Shown here piece after piece: positions 1-11,987 of a DNA stretch of 64,000 bases (position 1 is the stretch's first letter; every line of letters begins with the position of its first letter). A program made the position numbers and the translations under genes. Origin of the DNA: Clonostachys chloroleuca (taxonomy: Eukaryota; Ascomycota; Sordariomycetes; Hypocreales; Bionectriaceae). Where the stretch lies: positions 14,508,001 through 14,572,000 of the forward strand of contig JBANAY010000003.1 in the NCBI GenBank assembly GCA_037952775.1. Direction: 5' to 3'. The notes beneath the pieces are model-generated. The model did not search any database, was not told the DNA's origin, and saw only the letters and a list, made by a program, of their open reading frames with translations.

Positions 1-998
1 GGTGATAATAGTCGAGGAGCTGTTCCATGACCAGGATATGCCAGACATGATCAACGCGCACGGCAAGAGAATGGAAATTGCGCAATGCAGAGCTCCACCG
101 ACAAAATCCATGCTTAACAGACTGTCGGGACGAGAGGTGGTTGATCGGACAGTACAGGGCGAGAGGCAGAATGTCGTCAGGCATAACAAGACGCCAAGGA
201 AAGGCAGGTTGATGTAAAAAGCCTAGTTCAGTAGTGTTCGCGTCAGTAAGCTTCGTGTCAAGTACTGGATGTGAGTACTGAGTGAACTAACCCATCGCCA
301 TGTTGTGACTGAATTTTCTGCGAACCCAGCGCTAATAAATGGGCCGACGATAATGCCAACTGCCCAGAACATGCCCACCATTCCAGCAATGCGTGCCGCT
401 TCTTGAGCATCTGCAAACACAGAAACAAGATTAAGATTCCTAAATGCGGAAGTGGTCAGATCGTATGCACTTATAATCGAAGCGAAGCATGATCATGAGT
501 ACATACATTTGATACACGCCGGTATAGCTCAGTCCCATGAGGGTACGGCCGACGATAACAGCATAGACGCTTGTAGCTGAGCCCGACACAGTACAGGCTA
601 CTATGAAGAGCACGTAAAAAATAGTGTAGAGGACTTTTGTGTCAAAAGTCTCAACAACCCTTCGAACCATGGGTGTGACGGCAACTGCACCCATCGTGTA
701 GCTCAAGGCAACCCATGGAAGCAGCTCTATGTGACCGAAGGCTTCGTAGACCGAGGCTTGGATATTTGCCACGTTACTCACATCATAACCTATCGTTGCC
801 TTGTTAGCGATAGATCGACAATGCTGGCGTAGACGCACCATTAAGTAGACTAGTAAGATAAATAAGAAACAGTATCAGCCTCCATTGCCAAGGTGAGTGT
901 TTGAGCAGAGGCTCTTCGGTCGTAAGCTCGGAAGTTCTCGCAGTGATTCGCTCTAGATTGAGTTCTTTCGTTATTGCAGCATTGAAGGTAGCCATCAT
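1..998 (-). CDS. MFS transporter (14-TM, DHA2-like), partial at left window edge
   Basis: Four exons read cleanly on the minus strand: 998-839, 789-507, 439-292 and 222-1. The introns are 838-790, 506-440 and 291-223, all GT-AG, and the frame is kept across each. The start is the ATG at 998. A soluble N-terminus of about 40 residues leads into the first membrane segment, then the loop GYDVSNVANIQASVYEAFG. Later come GRTLMGLSYTGVYQM and, over the third junction, TWRWAFYINLPF, the usual WRW.FYINLP of fungal 14-TM drug or siderophore exporters. It should pump small molecules out across the plasma membrane. The C-terminal half lies beyond the window. No stop or frameshift is visible, unlike most neighbours. 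The substrate cannot be told from this part. Confidence 0.82.
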
Positions 999-1710
999 CT
1001 ATTTCGATGGTGGGCACAATTCTAAATAGTGAGGATGTTTTGTGAGAGGGTACTTTGTGATTGCATCAAGAGATACTCTACCACTTATATAGGGAGAGGG
1101 AAACGACAACAACACGCGGTTGCGAGGAGATATTCCTGCGTCTTATGGCCATATTAACATGTTCCACACAAGCTCGTTTTGTAGCGAAGTCCCTTCAAGG
1201 TGCACGCTAATTCCTCCTGAGTGGCGCACCTTACCCGAGCTACAAGCCCTTGTGATTGGGATTGTGTATGACAGGCCTGTGGGTGGACACCCCAGCATTT
1301 AGTGTAGACTAATTAAGCAATACGAACCGGAGTGCTGATGTGTGGGTCATGCCTACTCGCATAAACTAACCAATCGTGATTGAACCCCGTAGCGAGGATC
1401 GGATGCATAGGATTTCAACGGCCGCGTATTCTTCGAAAACTAAGCAATTATCTGAAGCCCATACTTCGCCAGGAGAAGAGCCAACGACCTAGTACATCCC
1501 AACGATATTGTATTACCATCAATCATCCATCGTTTGTTACAGCCTTGTCACCAGCTTTGCCGACCTTGTATATTTCACTCCCTTGGCTCCTCTTTACAAC
1601 AACATCACCCTGGATTTCAGACCATTCCCCATCACACCAGGTACATCTATACATAGACATACATCAGAGACTTTCACGTCTTGAAACGAGCCACACACGG
1701 CACGGAAGCA
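999..1710. other. Intergenic, no gene seen
   Basis: This is shared 5' flank between the minus-strand MFS gene and the plus-strand bZIP remnant. A TATA-like stretch (ttatatagg) lies near 1085-1092. I see no convincing coding sequence, RNA gene or repeat. Confidence 0.4.
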
Positions 1711-3055
1711 ATGTCGTTCACAACAGAGGTGTGGAACGCCAAACCAAATACAGTCCCCGCGGCCAAGAAGACGATGATGCCCTTGTCGGCGCTGCCTCGC
1801 AATGGCGAGCTGCGGGAGGAGAATGACTGGACAAAGGTCAAGGACCCCAAGGAGAAAAAGAGAATCCAGAACCGCATGGCACAGCGCACATACCGTACGT
1901 CGAAAGGAATCTGTCAGCCTGGCCGTCCCGTCCCATCCCGCCTCGCCCTCAACATAGTTTGCTAACAGTAGACAGGCCCTCGCATGAAGGCCAGACTCGG
2001 CGAGCTACAGGCCCGCCTCGACAGCCACGAGGGCCGGCGGTCGAGCGAGACGCCCAGCGAGCTCGGCCCGTCGACGCTTAATTACTTCATGCCAAAGAGG
2101 CGCATGGACAGCTCGCCGCCCCCTCGATGCTCGACCACGCCCACCGTCACCACCACCACCACCACCAGCCCCCGCCTCAGCTCATCGGCCAGCCCTATCT
2201 ATACGAGCAGCCCGTCGAGGACTCCGAGAACTCCACCTTTACGCAGCACGCCCTCGTCCACAGCCCGGCCACGTCGCAGGCGTCGTCCATGGCCAACGGC
2301 CTCCTCTCGCCGCCGGTATGCCTCGAGGGCATGCCCGCGTACCCTCACACCTCGCAAGTACACAGTAAGGCGCCCTGATTTCCTTGCCTGGGATATAAAG
2401 ACTGACTAGGACGCAGACCAGATGGGCATGCCCTTTGCGCCCACGACCGCCGACGGCATGGATTTCACGTTCGACCCCTCGGCGGTCGACATATGGGGGC
2501 CGAGACGACCGTCAAGATGCAGCAGCAGGCCTCGCCCGACAGCAGCAGCTACTGCCACACCATGACCCCCCTGCGACTTCGACATCAACGGCGGCGGCGA
2601 CCATGGCCGGCGCGCTGGCCACGCCTCCGCCCATCAGGGGCCTGCCAAGAACGCACCCCTGGACGAGCGGTCCGAAGCCATCCTCAACCTGGTCGAGGCG
2701 GCGGGCTTTGACAACTTTGACCAGATGGCAACGACCTACTACGCCCAGACGCTACACGCCGCCGAGCAGCTCCTCGCGGGCGTCTACGGATCCAGCGTCC
2801 AGTGGAGCGACTGGGAGCGCAAGGGATTCCACGAGGAGGTACTCCGGACTATGGAGAATATGCTCGCCGTCGAGGGGGGGACGCTGCCCGGGCTCACTTG
2901 GCTAGGCACGTCGGCGCCCTCAACGAGGCTCTTGATACTAACAGCACCAACAACAACAGCAACAACGAAGCCAAGGAGCCGCTGCTGCTCGACATGAAGC
3001 GCGCAGTGCAAGAGGCCGCGCCCAGCGAGCAGCTGCTCCGTCTGGTGAGTGTCTG
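1711..3055 (+). pseudogene. bZIP transcription factor, frameshifted remnant
   Basis: The start ATG at 1711 opens an ORF that reaches a basic region with IQNRMAQRTYR. The intron 1895-1975 then splices to RPRMKARLGELQARL, giving the fungal AP-1-like pattern of a basic region followed by a short heptad zipper. Downstream, coding-like sequence moves between frames. A His-rich tract near 2127 is in another frame. An intron at about 2363-2417 leads to DQMGMPFAPTTADGMDF. Shifts follow near 2492 and 2570, and again before the tail with LNLVEAAGFDNFDQMATTYY at about 2690-2750. At least four indels are needed to read through, several near G or C runs, so the copy as written cannot make the full protein. 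A functional copy would be a nuclear DNA-binding regulator. Homopolymer sequencing error is an alternative explanation for the shifts. Confidence 0.75.
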
Positions 3056-3240
3056 CCTGTGAGGAGGCTTTTTTTTGCGTGCTCTGCTCTGCTCTTCCTC
3101 TGTCTTTTTAGCGACTGGTTACGTTGTTGTTGCTGTTTTCCCCCTGGCTAGGCTTTCTCAGTCATTGAGAACCACGGAATCTTTCTCCCTCCGACTGAAC
3201 GCGAGGATATTGAGCCATCCATTCATAGAGCGCACTATGG

Positions 3241-3701
3241 TGAAATATACTACAGTGTAGGAGCCGATATCCCTTTCGAGCCTGCCACCGGTCCGCTTGC
3301 AATAACGCCCATCATAAAGCCAGTCTCATCAAAGTTGCGGATATCATCTGGGCGGATGCCATACTTCGCGATTGTGTTCGCCACAAGCGAGAATCACGCG
3401 TTTATTGCGACTGGATCTTCACATTTGGCCGGTTGATAGTCATATATTTGGAAGAAACGTGTTTGAAGCTATGGTTAGCGCTGGATAAAATTCCGCGCCC
3501 AGCGCTGGTCGACGGTGAGGCGTCGCGGGCGGCGCGTAAGAGATTGGCCATATATTCAACACCACTGATCCGGGAGGGAACTCCTCGTGCATCCAGGTCG
3601 AGGATATACTCAGCAAGCTTCTCTTCTTCAAGATTGGATAGCTTCCGTGAATTGGCCATGGTATCACGCTGAGATTGTTTACCAGGCTGCCGGTTACGCA
3701 A
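3241..3701 (-). mobile_element. Fot1/pogo-type DDE transposase, truncated N-terminal part
   Basis: On the minus strand MANSRKLSNLEEEKLAEYIL (from 3659) matches the start of the CenpB-type DNA-binding domain of fungal pogo/Fot1 transposases. After a break the first catalytic-core segment follows with NFDETGFMMGVI at about 3290-3330, whose Asp is the first residue of the DDE triad. An in-frame TAA and a frame change lie between them. The part encoding the other catalytic residues and the C-terminal zinc knuckle is absent. No terminal repeats were found. This fragment is not part of the longer, better-preserved element at 56.4-58.3 kb and may be from another subfamily. Confidence 0.75.
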
Positions 3702-3743
3702 TGTAAAGCGCTTATCATGTACGTTAATTTCTATAGAAACAAG

Positions 3744-4035
3744 CTAAATCAATAGCGATCGATGACCGAGTATCCGCAAGCACTTGGACACATCCCAGCT
3801 CTCGTCGAGTTGGTCCCTGCAGGCCCAGATCTTCTCCATGATCTCTGTGGCCTCCTTGGCCTCCTTGGCCGTGCCAAAGACCTGGAGTGCGCCAAACCGC
3901 CGGGCCATATGACGGAACTTTTCCTCGTCTTCAACGCGGCATAGGCATCCGGCGATGCAGTAGGGCCACACCAGGTCCCGGAAAACAGGCGCCCTTAGGA
4001 AGCTCGCTCAGGGAGTGTGCCACAGCATTCACACG
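3744..4035 (-). pseudogene. C-terminal tail of a Zn(II)2Cys6-type regulator
   Basis: The minus-strand ORF ending at 3744 contains PYCIAGCLCRVEDEEKFRHM, then FGTAKEAKEATEIMEKIWACRDQ and WDVSKCLRILGHRSLLI. This is the characteristic C-terminal end of fungal-specific transcription factors with a Fungal_trans_2 (DUF3468) domain. A little upstream HSLSELPKGAC is in another frame, so there is a frameshift near 3985. No zinc cluster or remaining effector domain is present upstream. It is an isolated gene end beside a transposase fragment and cannot bind DNA by itself. Confidence 0.7.
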
Positions 4036-4311
4036 GATGCCCAACGGGACTACTTGAATCGCAAAATTACACATGACGCTAACCAGACCGGTCATAATCA
4101 AGAGATCAATTGTTCGGGGTACTTCAGATGATCAGGCCGTATGGGCCTAGAGTACGAGCTGGTTCAGGTCGATTGCTCTATAAGCAGCGATGGTGGATAT
4201 AAGAGACTTAAAAATTCGAAAGGTACAATAGTATCAATTTCACACATCATTTGAACATCATTCCGTGGGAGCTGATTAGCAGCATGATAAATCTGACCAC
4301 CCAGTTCACAT

Positions 4312-4512
4312 CTAGTCGTCTTCCGCACCACGCGGGTCATGCTCAGCCCAAAACTTTTCGTAATCTGCCTCTGTCTGAGAAGGAATTGCCAGAGGTACAG
4401 TGATGGGTCCAAAGGGAATTCCTTTCTTCTCAAACTCGTCAAGGCGAGCCTTTGTTAGTGGTCGGCTCTTGTTGACTGAATAAACCGCGACGCGGTGGCA
4501 GGAACTTGTCAC
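4312..4512 (-). other. Short coding-like ORF, unrecognised
   Basis: The open stretch contains KSRPLTKARLDEFEKKGIPF and TEADYEKFWAEHDPRGAEDD and ends at a stop. The composition looks like the soluble C-terminus of a real protein rather than random sequence. There is no ATG at the upstream end. I do not recognise the family. It may be a 3' exon or a remnant. Confidence 0.3.
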
Positions 4513-6725
4513 ACTGGTGTACTCCTAAGAAGGAGTTCAACGACAGCTTGAGGGAGACGACATTCAGCCATACGGACACATTGCCAAAATGCCAAAAATC
4601 TAACTCAGTGGATCCCAAGCGTTGTATTCAGGATGACCATACTGACGCCACGACCAACAATAACGATACACATATTACTACCCACGAAAAAAAATCGGTG
4701 CGAAGGAGTGAATTCCCTGAGGAATATCGCTTTACCACTGGGCGGGATGGCTTTCAGTTCATTACTATCACTGGGTACGTCGCTTGTATTGTTGGGTCGA
4801 CAATCGTCGTGGATTCGCAGCTACTTCGTCAGCCTTCTAAAGCTCTTTTATCTCCTCCTAAATATCATACTGCGCTAAGTTATCGAGGTTTCTGCGGCGA
4901 CTGGCCGCCTAAGATAGACAATTTCAGCGTTTACCTACGAAATGTTGAAGTTGCAGCTAATGAAGAAGGATGGGTTGAGTGTACATGCATCCTTCGGGAA
5001 GTGATTTCCTTAATCTTCAGTAACTCCACAAGGATCGGATTGGCGGCAGGATCAAGATCGTTCCTGACACCATGGCACAACGCTGACGCCTTGCACCTCG
5101 TCTCTACACCTGTTAACACGGTGATTGGATCGCGTTCGTATCTAATCCCTCATGAGGAGTCGGCTTTTTATCCGGTCGGGGCTTATCCGAGGTGTGTTGG
5201 TTGGGGATGAGGTCCATTGTAGTATTGCCTCCTGTGTTCACCTGAGAAGGTGAAAGGAGGGCTTCCTGCTGTTGAGCTAACAATAGTAGTATTAGTATAA
5301 CAGACAATGTACTAGCATGTAAACGTGATGCAGCACGTACGATTGATATAAATGGGCGGGTAGACTTACATCCTCTTGTTCTCCGGTCATTTTTTAGCAA
5401 ATTCTTCGTATCGCTGTTGACCATATTCTGATTTTCGTCTGGGCCAACGGGTATGGCCGGCCGTCTGCCAGGCACTGAGATTTGCTAGCGTGTATAGACT
5501 GAATTGGAAGGGTGGATTTTAATGATATTGAAGGGAACCAGGCATTGAGAAGAGAAAGAGCGATTGATGATCAAATGCACAGAGGCTATTTGTTTTGCTT
5601 AAGATGGTTCGCGAACCGCTCTCACCGCACGGGGTGGCGTTTGCGAGACCGTCTAGTACTCGCCCACGTTTATCAATTGAATCCTAGTACACGTGCTCGG
5701 GCCTCGGTGTACCCGGTGTGTGGCGACTTCTTGTACGCAAGGAGGTGATAAGCCATGGATGCTCAGAATGTTTTTGGCCTAGCCTTGGTATGGGCCAATT
5801 AGATGAAGAAAATATGGTGGTTGTGCTCATTCATGTTCAGAGCTGATAGGCTAGAGCTGTGCGCTCGGAAATAGGATGAGGCCGCCTCATGAAAAGTGGA
5901 GAGAAGCCGTTTCTGGATGTTCGGCTATAGGGATGTCCCATAGCGCGCTAGGTAGAGTCTGCTCAGCTCGCTATTATCATATGTACTATGTACCGCACAG
6001 AGCCAAGACTAGCCTGAATCCCCATGAAAGCTAACCTGTGGTATCGCTTTGAACTTTGGCAGCATCTGCTCTCCCTGTTGCCTGTGTCACTCCTCCGAAC
6101 GCGCCCAAGTGGGCAGTGCTAGCCGTCTAGCTGCATGTCTCAGTGCGGGGAACGAAAGCAGTCTAGGCCAATGTATGCTGTTCCAGCTCGGGTGTGTACG
6201 TGCAATTAAGCTGCTGGCAAGGATATGATTGGTCTACGACGGCGCGTATAACGCATTAGCAAACACAGCGATCTCATCTTGGTTACATGCAGGTGTGGGG
6301 TATACAGTATCGCTTGACAATTTCGTGTATTATGTCCTGGCTTGCCACAGGCACCACATCGTCAGGTAGCCCGCTCTTCTCGTGGTTTCCGACCACGCCC
6401 CACACGCTCTTCAATCTGAATCTGATCTCTCTGTGTAAGTATGTCCTGTGATTCCTATATATTAAGAGGCCTTCCTTTCCGTGCATATTTCTTCTTTTGC
6501 CTCCAGCGCTTGCTGAGTATCTCATTTGCCTTTTCAAGAGAAGCCACCCTTCCCTTCATAATCGTCATCTCGTGCATTATACGCCGTGTACCCTTCGCAA
6601 TCTATTCAATACCCTCAATAATTGGACTTGGAGAGCTGCTCTGATGGGCTCTCACTTGTCTTTTGAGGAATTCAGATTGGGAAGTAGCCTCAATTGGATT
6701 GGTTGGGGTCTTTGACTGTCATAAA
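4513..6725. other. Gene-free stretch with only low-confidence ORFs
   Basis: Open frames up to 234 codons occur here (for example 4506-5210 plus), but none shows domain motifs or credible intron structure. I see no transposon or RNA gene. Confidence 0.35.
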
Positions 6726-8115
6726 TTAGGTAGATTGGCAGAGGATTCTGGAGATGTTGGTACACAACGCCTCCAGCGCGCCACCCAGCGTTCGCGGGAT
6801 CCTCGTCCTGATCCCCAGCGCCGCCTGCTCGTCCTCCGTCATCCCCGCCGGCACCTCCCGCCGCAGTCCTGCCTCCCCCTCCCGCACGCCCCGCGCGCCC
6901 GCCGTCACCACCACCGCCAGCGCCAGGTACGCGTTGGCGATGCCGTCCATGCACTTGATCTCCCAGTGGCTCCCCGCGATCTTGCGTAGCGGCCTCTCCC
7001 GGTTCTGCGTGCCCCACGCCACGTACGTTCCGCCCGCCCACGTGCCGTCCGCCACCCGCTCGTAGCTCGCATCGCTACTGTACGTGAAGGCGCAGATGGC
7101 CCGGAGGTGCTTCAGGATCCCGGCGTAGAATGGCTCGTAGATGGCCGGGTCGTTGCCCTTGTCCCCGTCGACGGAGATGTGGACGTGGGACGCCGTGCCG
7201 CACGCCATGGCGAAGGGCTTCGGGTGCAGCGTCATTCTGTAGCCCGTCGACGTGGCGTGGGAGGAAAGCACGTTTCTCGCGTAGAGGAGCGTGTCCACGG
7301 CCTCGAGGGCCGGCGCTTTGGGCAATACAATCTCGTACTGCCCGCGCGTGCGCTCTCCAGGTGGACCATGCCGACGTACACGCCTGCATCCTCCAGTGCT
7401 AGAACCGTCTTCTCCACCACTGTCGTAGCCGCCTCGTGGTCCATCGCCCGACCAGCGGACCAGGCATGTCCATCATTGTCTAGAGGCTCAAATTCCCCCT
7501 TTTCGCCTCGCTTCATGAGCACAAACTTAATCTCGAACCCGAGAGTAAAGGTGAGTCCAAGCTTCTTAGCCGCGTCCAGAGCTTTGATCAGCGCCGTCCG
7601 GGCACAGAATGCCACGGGAGAGCCATCCTTTTCCTTGAACACACGCCCCTCACCGAGACATACCCCTTTTTCGGTCCAAGTCATAGCGTATCAAAATCAG
7701 GCTGTAGATCGTGCTCTCCAGCAGGCGTCACGCCCTCCTGCCCGTCCCGGCTCAGGAAGGGGTACATCTCACCAATGTCAGCATAGGCGTTGGCCTACAT
7801 GGCCGCCAGGTACCGCTCCCTTGTCCAGGGGTAGCCGCCCTGCAGGAGGACGAAGGGACCGCGGGGTATGCACGGATAATCTCCTGCATGTGGGACGCCG
7901 ACGGCTTGGTGAGCGGAATGCCGTTATCGCCCAAGCCCGTGTGGAACTGGATCGGCTTCATTCAATTGTGGTTGTCCTCGGTGATGGTCTGGCAGAGCTG
8001 GTGGACGACGTGCTCGTTAAGGCCGGCGTGGTCGAGCCTCTTGAAGTTTTCGGCGCCGGGGTGTGTGTCTCTGCTTGTGAATGCCCGCAAATACGCTGCG
8101 TGCGTCTCCAGCATT
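6726..8115 (-). pseudogene. FluG-like amidohydrolase/glutamine synthetase fusion, broken
   Basis: Read on the minus strand, 8115-7690 gives the end of an amidohydrolase domain: KPIQFHTGLGDNGIPLTK, then after a shift ADIGEMYPFLSRDGQEGVTP. From 7684 to 6726 follows a glutamine-synthetase catalytic domain: LTFTLGFEIKFVLMKRGE, TLHPKPFAMACGTASHVHIS, YVAWGTQNRERPLRKIAGSH and WEIKCMDGIANAYLALA. This order matches FluG-type proteins, which have an N-terminal amidohydrolase joined to a type-I glutamine synthetase and are linked to conidiation signalling in Aspergillus. The N-terminal third is missing. There are stops after TEDNHN (TGA) and within YLAAM-ANAYAD (TAG), frameshifts near 7830 and 7335, and what looks like an internal deletion between the domains. 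It is not functional as written. Its broken 5' end abuts TPR sequence. Confidence 0.8.
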
Positions 8116-8129
8116 AGGGTGACGAGGAA

Positions 8130-9075
8130 TCGCCAACCTAGTGCGGTAACAAATGACGGACTTGAACCCTACCGCACCCTGTCGGCTATGTCGACTCTAG
8201 CCAAAACATACAACAAGAAAGGCAAGAACGCTAAAGCAAAAATCCTTCAGCTTGAGATCCTTGAGATAAAGAGGCAAACATTCGGAGTCTCGCATTCAGA
8301 AACCCTTGATTCCATGGTTGATCTAGCCTCTACGTGCTATAACCGAGGCCTCTACGCCCAGGCAGAAGAGCTCCAGATACAAGTACTTTAGACAAGTGAG
8401 CGATTGCTTGGTGAAGACGATCCTAATACACATATATCTAAATCTCGTTTAGCTTGTATCTACGAGTCGCTAGGCAAGTTTACGCAAGCTAGAGAGTATG
8501 GGGGATCAGCAGTAGTGGGGTTAAGACGAACCCTCAGAGAGGGTCATTATGAGACTAATGGCGCCGTTACTACTTTAGTAGTGGTGTATTACTCGCAACA
8601 AGAATACCACGATGCTACTGTTTTAGAGGATTACATGTTCCAATTAGCAACTAAGATATTTGGCATAAGTCATTCTATGACTCTTTCTGTGCTAAATAGT
8701 CTAGTCATTTCATGTATTCTAAGTTATAAATTTAAGGACCTAACGAAATTAAGTTTGGAACTGTCTAGGAGGGCAATTAAAGTTTGGAATCAAGGACACC
8801 CTTCTACGCTAACCTTTCTTGCTACTCTTAAAGCTACTTGCTCAGATAAGCTAATCTTACCGGAGGTTAGTAGCCTCAAGATAGACCAAGGGAGAGATAG
8901 AATCCTATCTCTACTAAATCTCGCTAAAAATTATATCATTCAAGACGGGAAGGGCAAGGCGGTCGAACTCCTAGATGGACTTATATCAGGGCATAATACT
9001 TCTGAAATTATCCTACTTTTATTCCAAAATTACTATTTTGAGGGATCTTTCGAGGAAATATTATTCACTCTTTAA
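8130..9075 (+). pseudogene. Kinesin-light-chain-type TPR repeats, 3' part of a STAND/NLR-like gene
   Basis: One frame runs from about 8130 to 9075, interrupted only by TAG at 8389-8391. Repeats follow the fungal TPR_10/TPR_12 pattern: STLAKTYNKKGKNAKAKILQ, HSETLDSMVDLASTCYNRGL, then ERLLGEDDPNTHISKSRLAC and further degenerate units. In fungi such arrays are usually the C-terminal sensor of NB-ARC or patatin STAND proteins involved in non-self recognition. No nucleotide-binding domain is present upstream. Instead the sequence joins the broken end of the FluG-like gene head to head, so the 5' part was lost in a rearrangement. The TAG may have come from CAG or TGG. Confidence 0.7.
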
Positions 9076-9420
9076 TCCGGAAGAAAACATATAGCTAAGC
9101 TCTTCCAGTTCATAGATTAGATAATTTGAGTTATCAAGTTCCATGCGGAAGGCCCGCCATTTCCGGCGGTTTCCTCTAATAGAACTCACAACCCGCCCAC
9201 ATATACCATGTCGTGGTTATAGATGTTCTCGAGATTTCAAAATGGAGTTAGACACATGATAAGGCATACTTTAGTCATCATAGTTCTCAATGCAACGGCA
9301 CCATCTCTCTTGTGTCTTTCATCACTCTGCAACTCTACCCTTGGTTACCTGATGAGAGATGGCACCTGCTTTTGCAACCCGGAGCCGCACAGCGGGGAAT
9401 TTACTATCTAACGCGCGCCG

Positions 9421-9945
9421 CAGATCACATTCGAAGAGAAAGAGGAGCAAGAATACGAGGAACCCGCCTCCGAATACCGACCGAGACCAACATGATACAC
9501 GGAGGACCGCGGGAGCGAGAGAAGCAACGCTTGCGGAGATCCTACCCTGAAGGAGGAGCAGGAGTGCACACATACCCCTATCATCGAAGCCCCGACGCAT
9601 GAAGAAGAGCTTCGCCGATCAACCGCTAGGCTTGAAGTCAAAGGCTGGGGCGAAAGCAGTATGCTCCTGGAGACGTCAGAGCCGATACAAACTACAGGCG
9701 ATATCCAAGGTGGCGTTTCTATCCGTGCAGCCACTACCAGAGGGATGTACAAAACTTTTACTATCTCTCGACAGCGTTTAATCTCAGCAGATGCTTTAGA
9801 AGGTATTGAAACATTGTCAGAAGCCATTTTCGCCCTAGACTACGCCTCAAGCCTAGTCTTCAAGATCGCAGATGACGGCAGGCGTAAAGATATGGCCAAG
9901 AGGTGGGACTATGCGAAGCTAGCAGCAAAGATATGTGAAGACTGA
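9421..9945 (+). pseudogene. Unrecognised coding remnant (C-terminal part)
   Basis: A single plus frame carries acidic, coding-like sequence (TFEEKEEQEYEEPASEYRPR), an in-frame TGA near 9508, then THEEELRRSTARLEVKGWGE, ADALEGIETLSEAIFALDYA and a natural stop at 9943-9945. Codon use and the charge pattern look genic. A TAA and no ATG lie upstream, so the 5' end is missing or in another exon. I do not recognise a family. It sits between TPR and HET/ankyrin remnants and might come from a related gene, but that is only position-based. Confidence 0.35.
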
Positions 9946-10599
9946 AGTTTCCCTCAGACTCTCTTGAAGCTGAGCATGGGGAACCAAGTACATTATATGA
10001 TCGCCGAGATACGTACAGCAGTTTGTGACCTTCATCATCGCTAGCGGTTTCTCTGATATCGACTTTAGGAATATTCATGGGCGCGGGAGGCTGGCGGGAA
10101 CCAGCTCTACATGCCCGGCAACGAGGGAAGCCCAGGAATGACCACCATCGCGAACCCAACCGGAAGACATATATTCCTCGGCCTTTGCTTTCCTTCCTTT
10201 CTTTTCCTCCTTCCCCCGCTTAGCCCCCATCCACAGTACATCATCTTTTCATAGAAACTTGAGTCGAGTCGTCTCAAGACCAAGCTCTGCATCTCCGTCT
10301 ACATCAAACTCTTAGGTAAGTGGCTTCATAGTGTACCGAGAGACACTCTCAAAAAGCTTGATCTGGACGATGTTTTGAGTGATGAGCACTGCTTCCACAC
10401 CGCCGTGATTGATTAGCTTGCTGTGGCGTAATCAGGTGATCTGGGCACTAGCAGGTGCTTCTGGTTTTATGGCCTTCTTTTGTCGTCGAGGCTAATTGAA
10501 GTGGCTGTAAAGCATTCGTGGCGTATGAATCGCAGCTGTTGGTCACGGATGTCTAGTTGTCCGTGTGTACGAAGGAGGATCCTGAAGAAAGGCAAGCCA
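9946..10599. other. Intergenic with a pyrimidine-rich tract
   Basis: No gene is seen. A CT-rich stretch at about 10180-10225 resembles a fungal promoter or polypyrimidine tract, but no intact ORF follows it. Confidence 0.35.
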
Positions 10600-11979
10600 T
10601 ATCACAGCGGCATCCGGCCATTCTTACCCTTCAACTTAATATTAGCGCCCTTGTCGAGCAGCAGCCGCACGACGTGTGATAGCGGCGTCCGGCCATCCTT
10701 ATAATTGAACTCGAAATTAACGCCCTTATCTTCGATAAGTAGATCATCCATTGCCCTCAGCGCCTTGTTATTAGCCTCTTACCACGGGTCGTGACTATTG
10801 TCCCCGCTTCTCAAAGCTATTCCATAAAACTCAATAGCCTTTTCGAGATTCTTTCTTGCCTCTTTGTATCTTTCCAATCTATTTAGTAATAGTACAAAAT
10901 TCCATAATCTAGTAGCTCCATCTAGATAACCTTGGCACTTGTACTCTATTCTTGGACACGTGGGCTTCTCCCAGCTGCCTATGAGGCGTTCATAGTATCC
11001 TTCATCCAGCGACTTGCCTTGAGATGCATCCCAGTCCCATACAAGCAGTATATCATTTAGAAATGCCATGATCTGCTGTATAAGTTCTTGTAAGGGAATT
11101 GCAATCATTATAATAGCCGAATGACTGTTGCATGGCCTGATAATCGATGGTTTTGATGCTCCTTGCAGAAAACAGACGACATCCCCTACCTGGATTGATT
11201 TCGCTGAGGCCGGAAAGGTGAATTGGTACTCTGTTCCCCTTTCGTGTCAAGATGCCTTTTCTAACTAATTCCTACACTTTGTGTGTTATCCTGGGTAATA
11301 TGTTTTTTAATTCGTCAAGAATGCAGCCCTTGCCCTTGATCACCGCCACCTCCTTATCATCCCAAGTATCCACAGGCATCTGATTAGGGGTAGGGGGCTT
11401 GGCAGCTTTCCGGAAGGCTTCTTTCCATGACATCTCATAGTTGGGCAATGACCCTGCTACTTTGAGATCATTGGGATTACCTGAGCCTATACTAAGCAGG
11501 GCAAATATCTTTTCGAGAGGGTTTGTAGCCTTGTGGATGTGGTGTACATTAATTAGCTCACTTAGAGGACGTATATCTAGAGACAACTTATCTAACTAGC
11601 TCGTTTCACAGCCTTTATACCAAGGCCGGCAGACTACGCCTCTTATCAAGTATGCTATAGGAGGGATTATACCCTGAAGGTTCTGGTTTGTTTCGAAAGG
11701 CAGGTTTAGTGCACTTGAGCCCGAGCAGAACGCATACCCGTCAATTTCTATGCGGCCATACTTAATCAGGTTATCTCCTTTATTCGAATACCGTACCGAG
11801 ACTTTGAAATGACCAGCTTCCAGTAGTAGGGATATCATCGGTAGGGTTCTTGGCCTTGTCGCTATTTGGGCTGGTGATAGTCCCCCGCATCGCATATTTG
11901 CAGTTACAGCTAAACCAGAGAGCCTTTGACCACGGTTAGTTGAAGCGACGGTGATTCCCCTCTCCCTATCTCTCTTCAT
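10600..11979 (-). pseudogene. HET-associated/ankyrin-repeat protein remnant
   Basis: The minus strand gives, in order, a segment ending in VCRPWYKGCETS, then after TAG (11598-11596) the frame continues with IRPLSELINVHHIHKATNPL and EKIFALLSIGS, followed by a WDDKEVAVIKGKGCILDEL segment. This block is typical of the region just after the HET domain in many fungal heterokaryon-incompatibility-like proteins. A second TAG lies at 11274-11272 and a frameshift near 11100. The 3' part has ankyrin-like units (FNYKDGRTPLSHVVRLLLDK and GANIKLKGKNGRMPL at about 10612-10740). The HET domain itself is not recognisable. The gene cannot be translated through. A functional relative would act in non-self recognition or cell death. 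Confidence 0.65.
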
Positions 11980-11987
11980 CTAATATC

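Noticed and set aside
4506..5210. 234-codon ORF on the plus strand
   Set aside because: No motifs, no membrane or signal pattern, composition like translated noncoding DNA; no support as a gene.
7107..8117. 336-codon plus-strand ORF
   Set aside because: It is the antisense shadow of the FluG-like gene, whose conserved motifs are on the minus strand.
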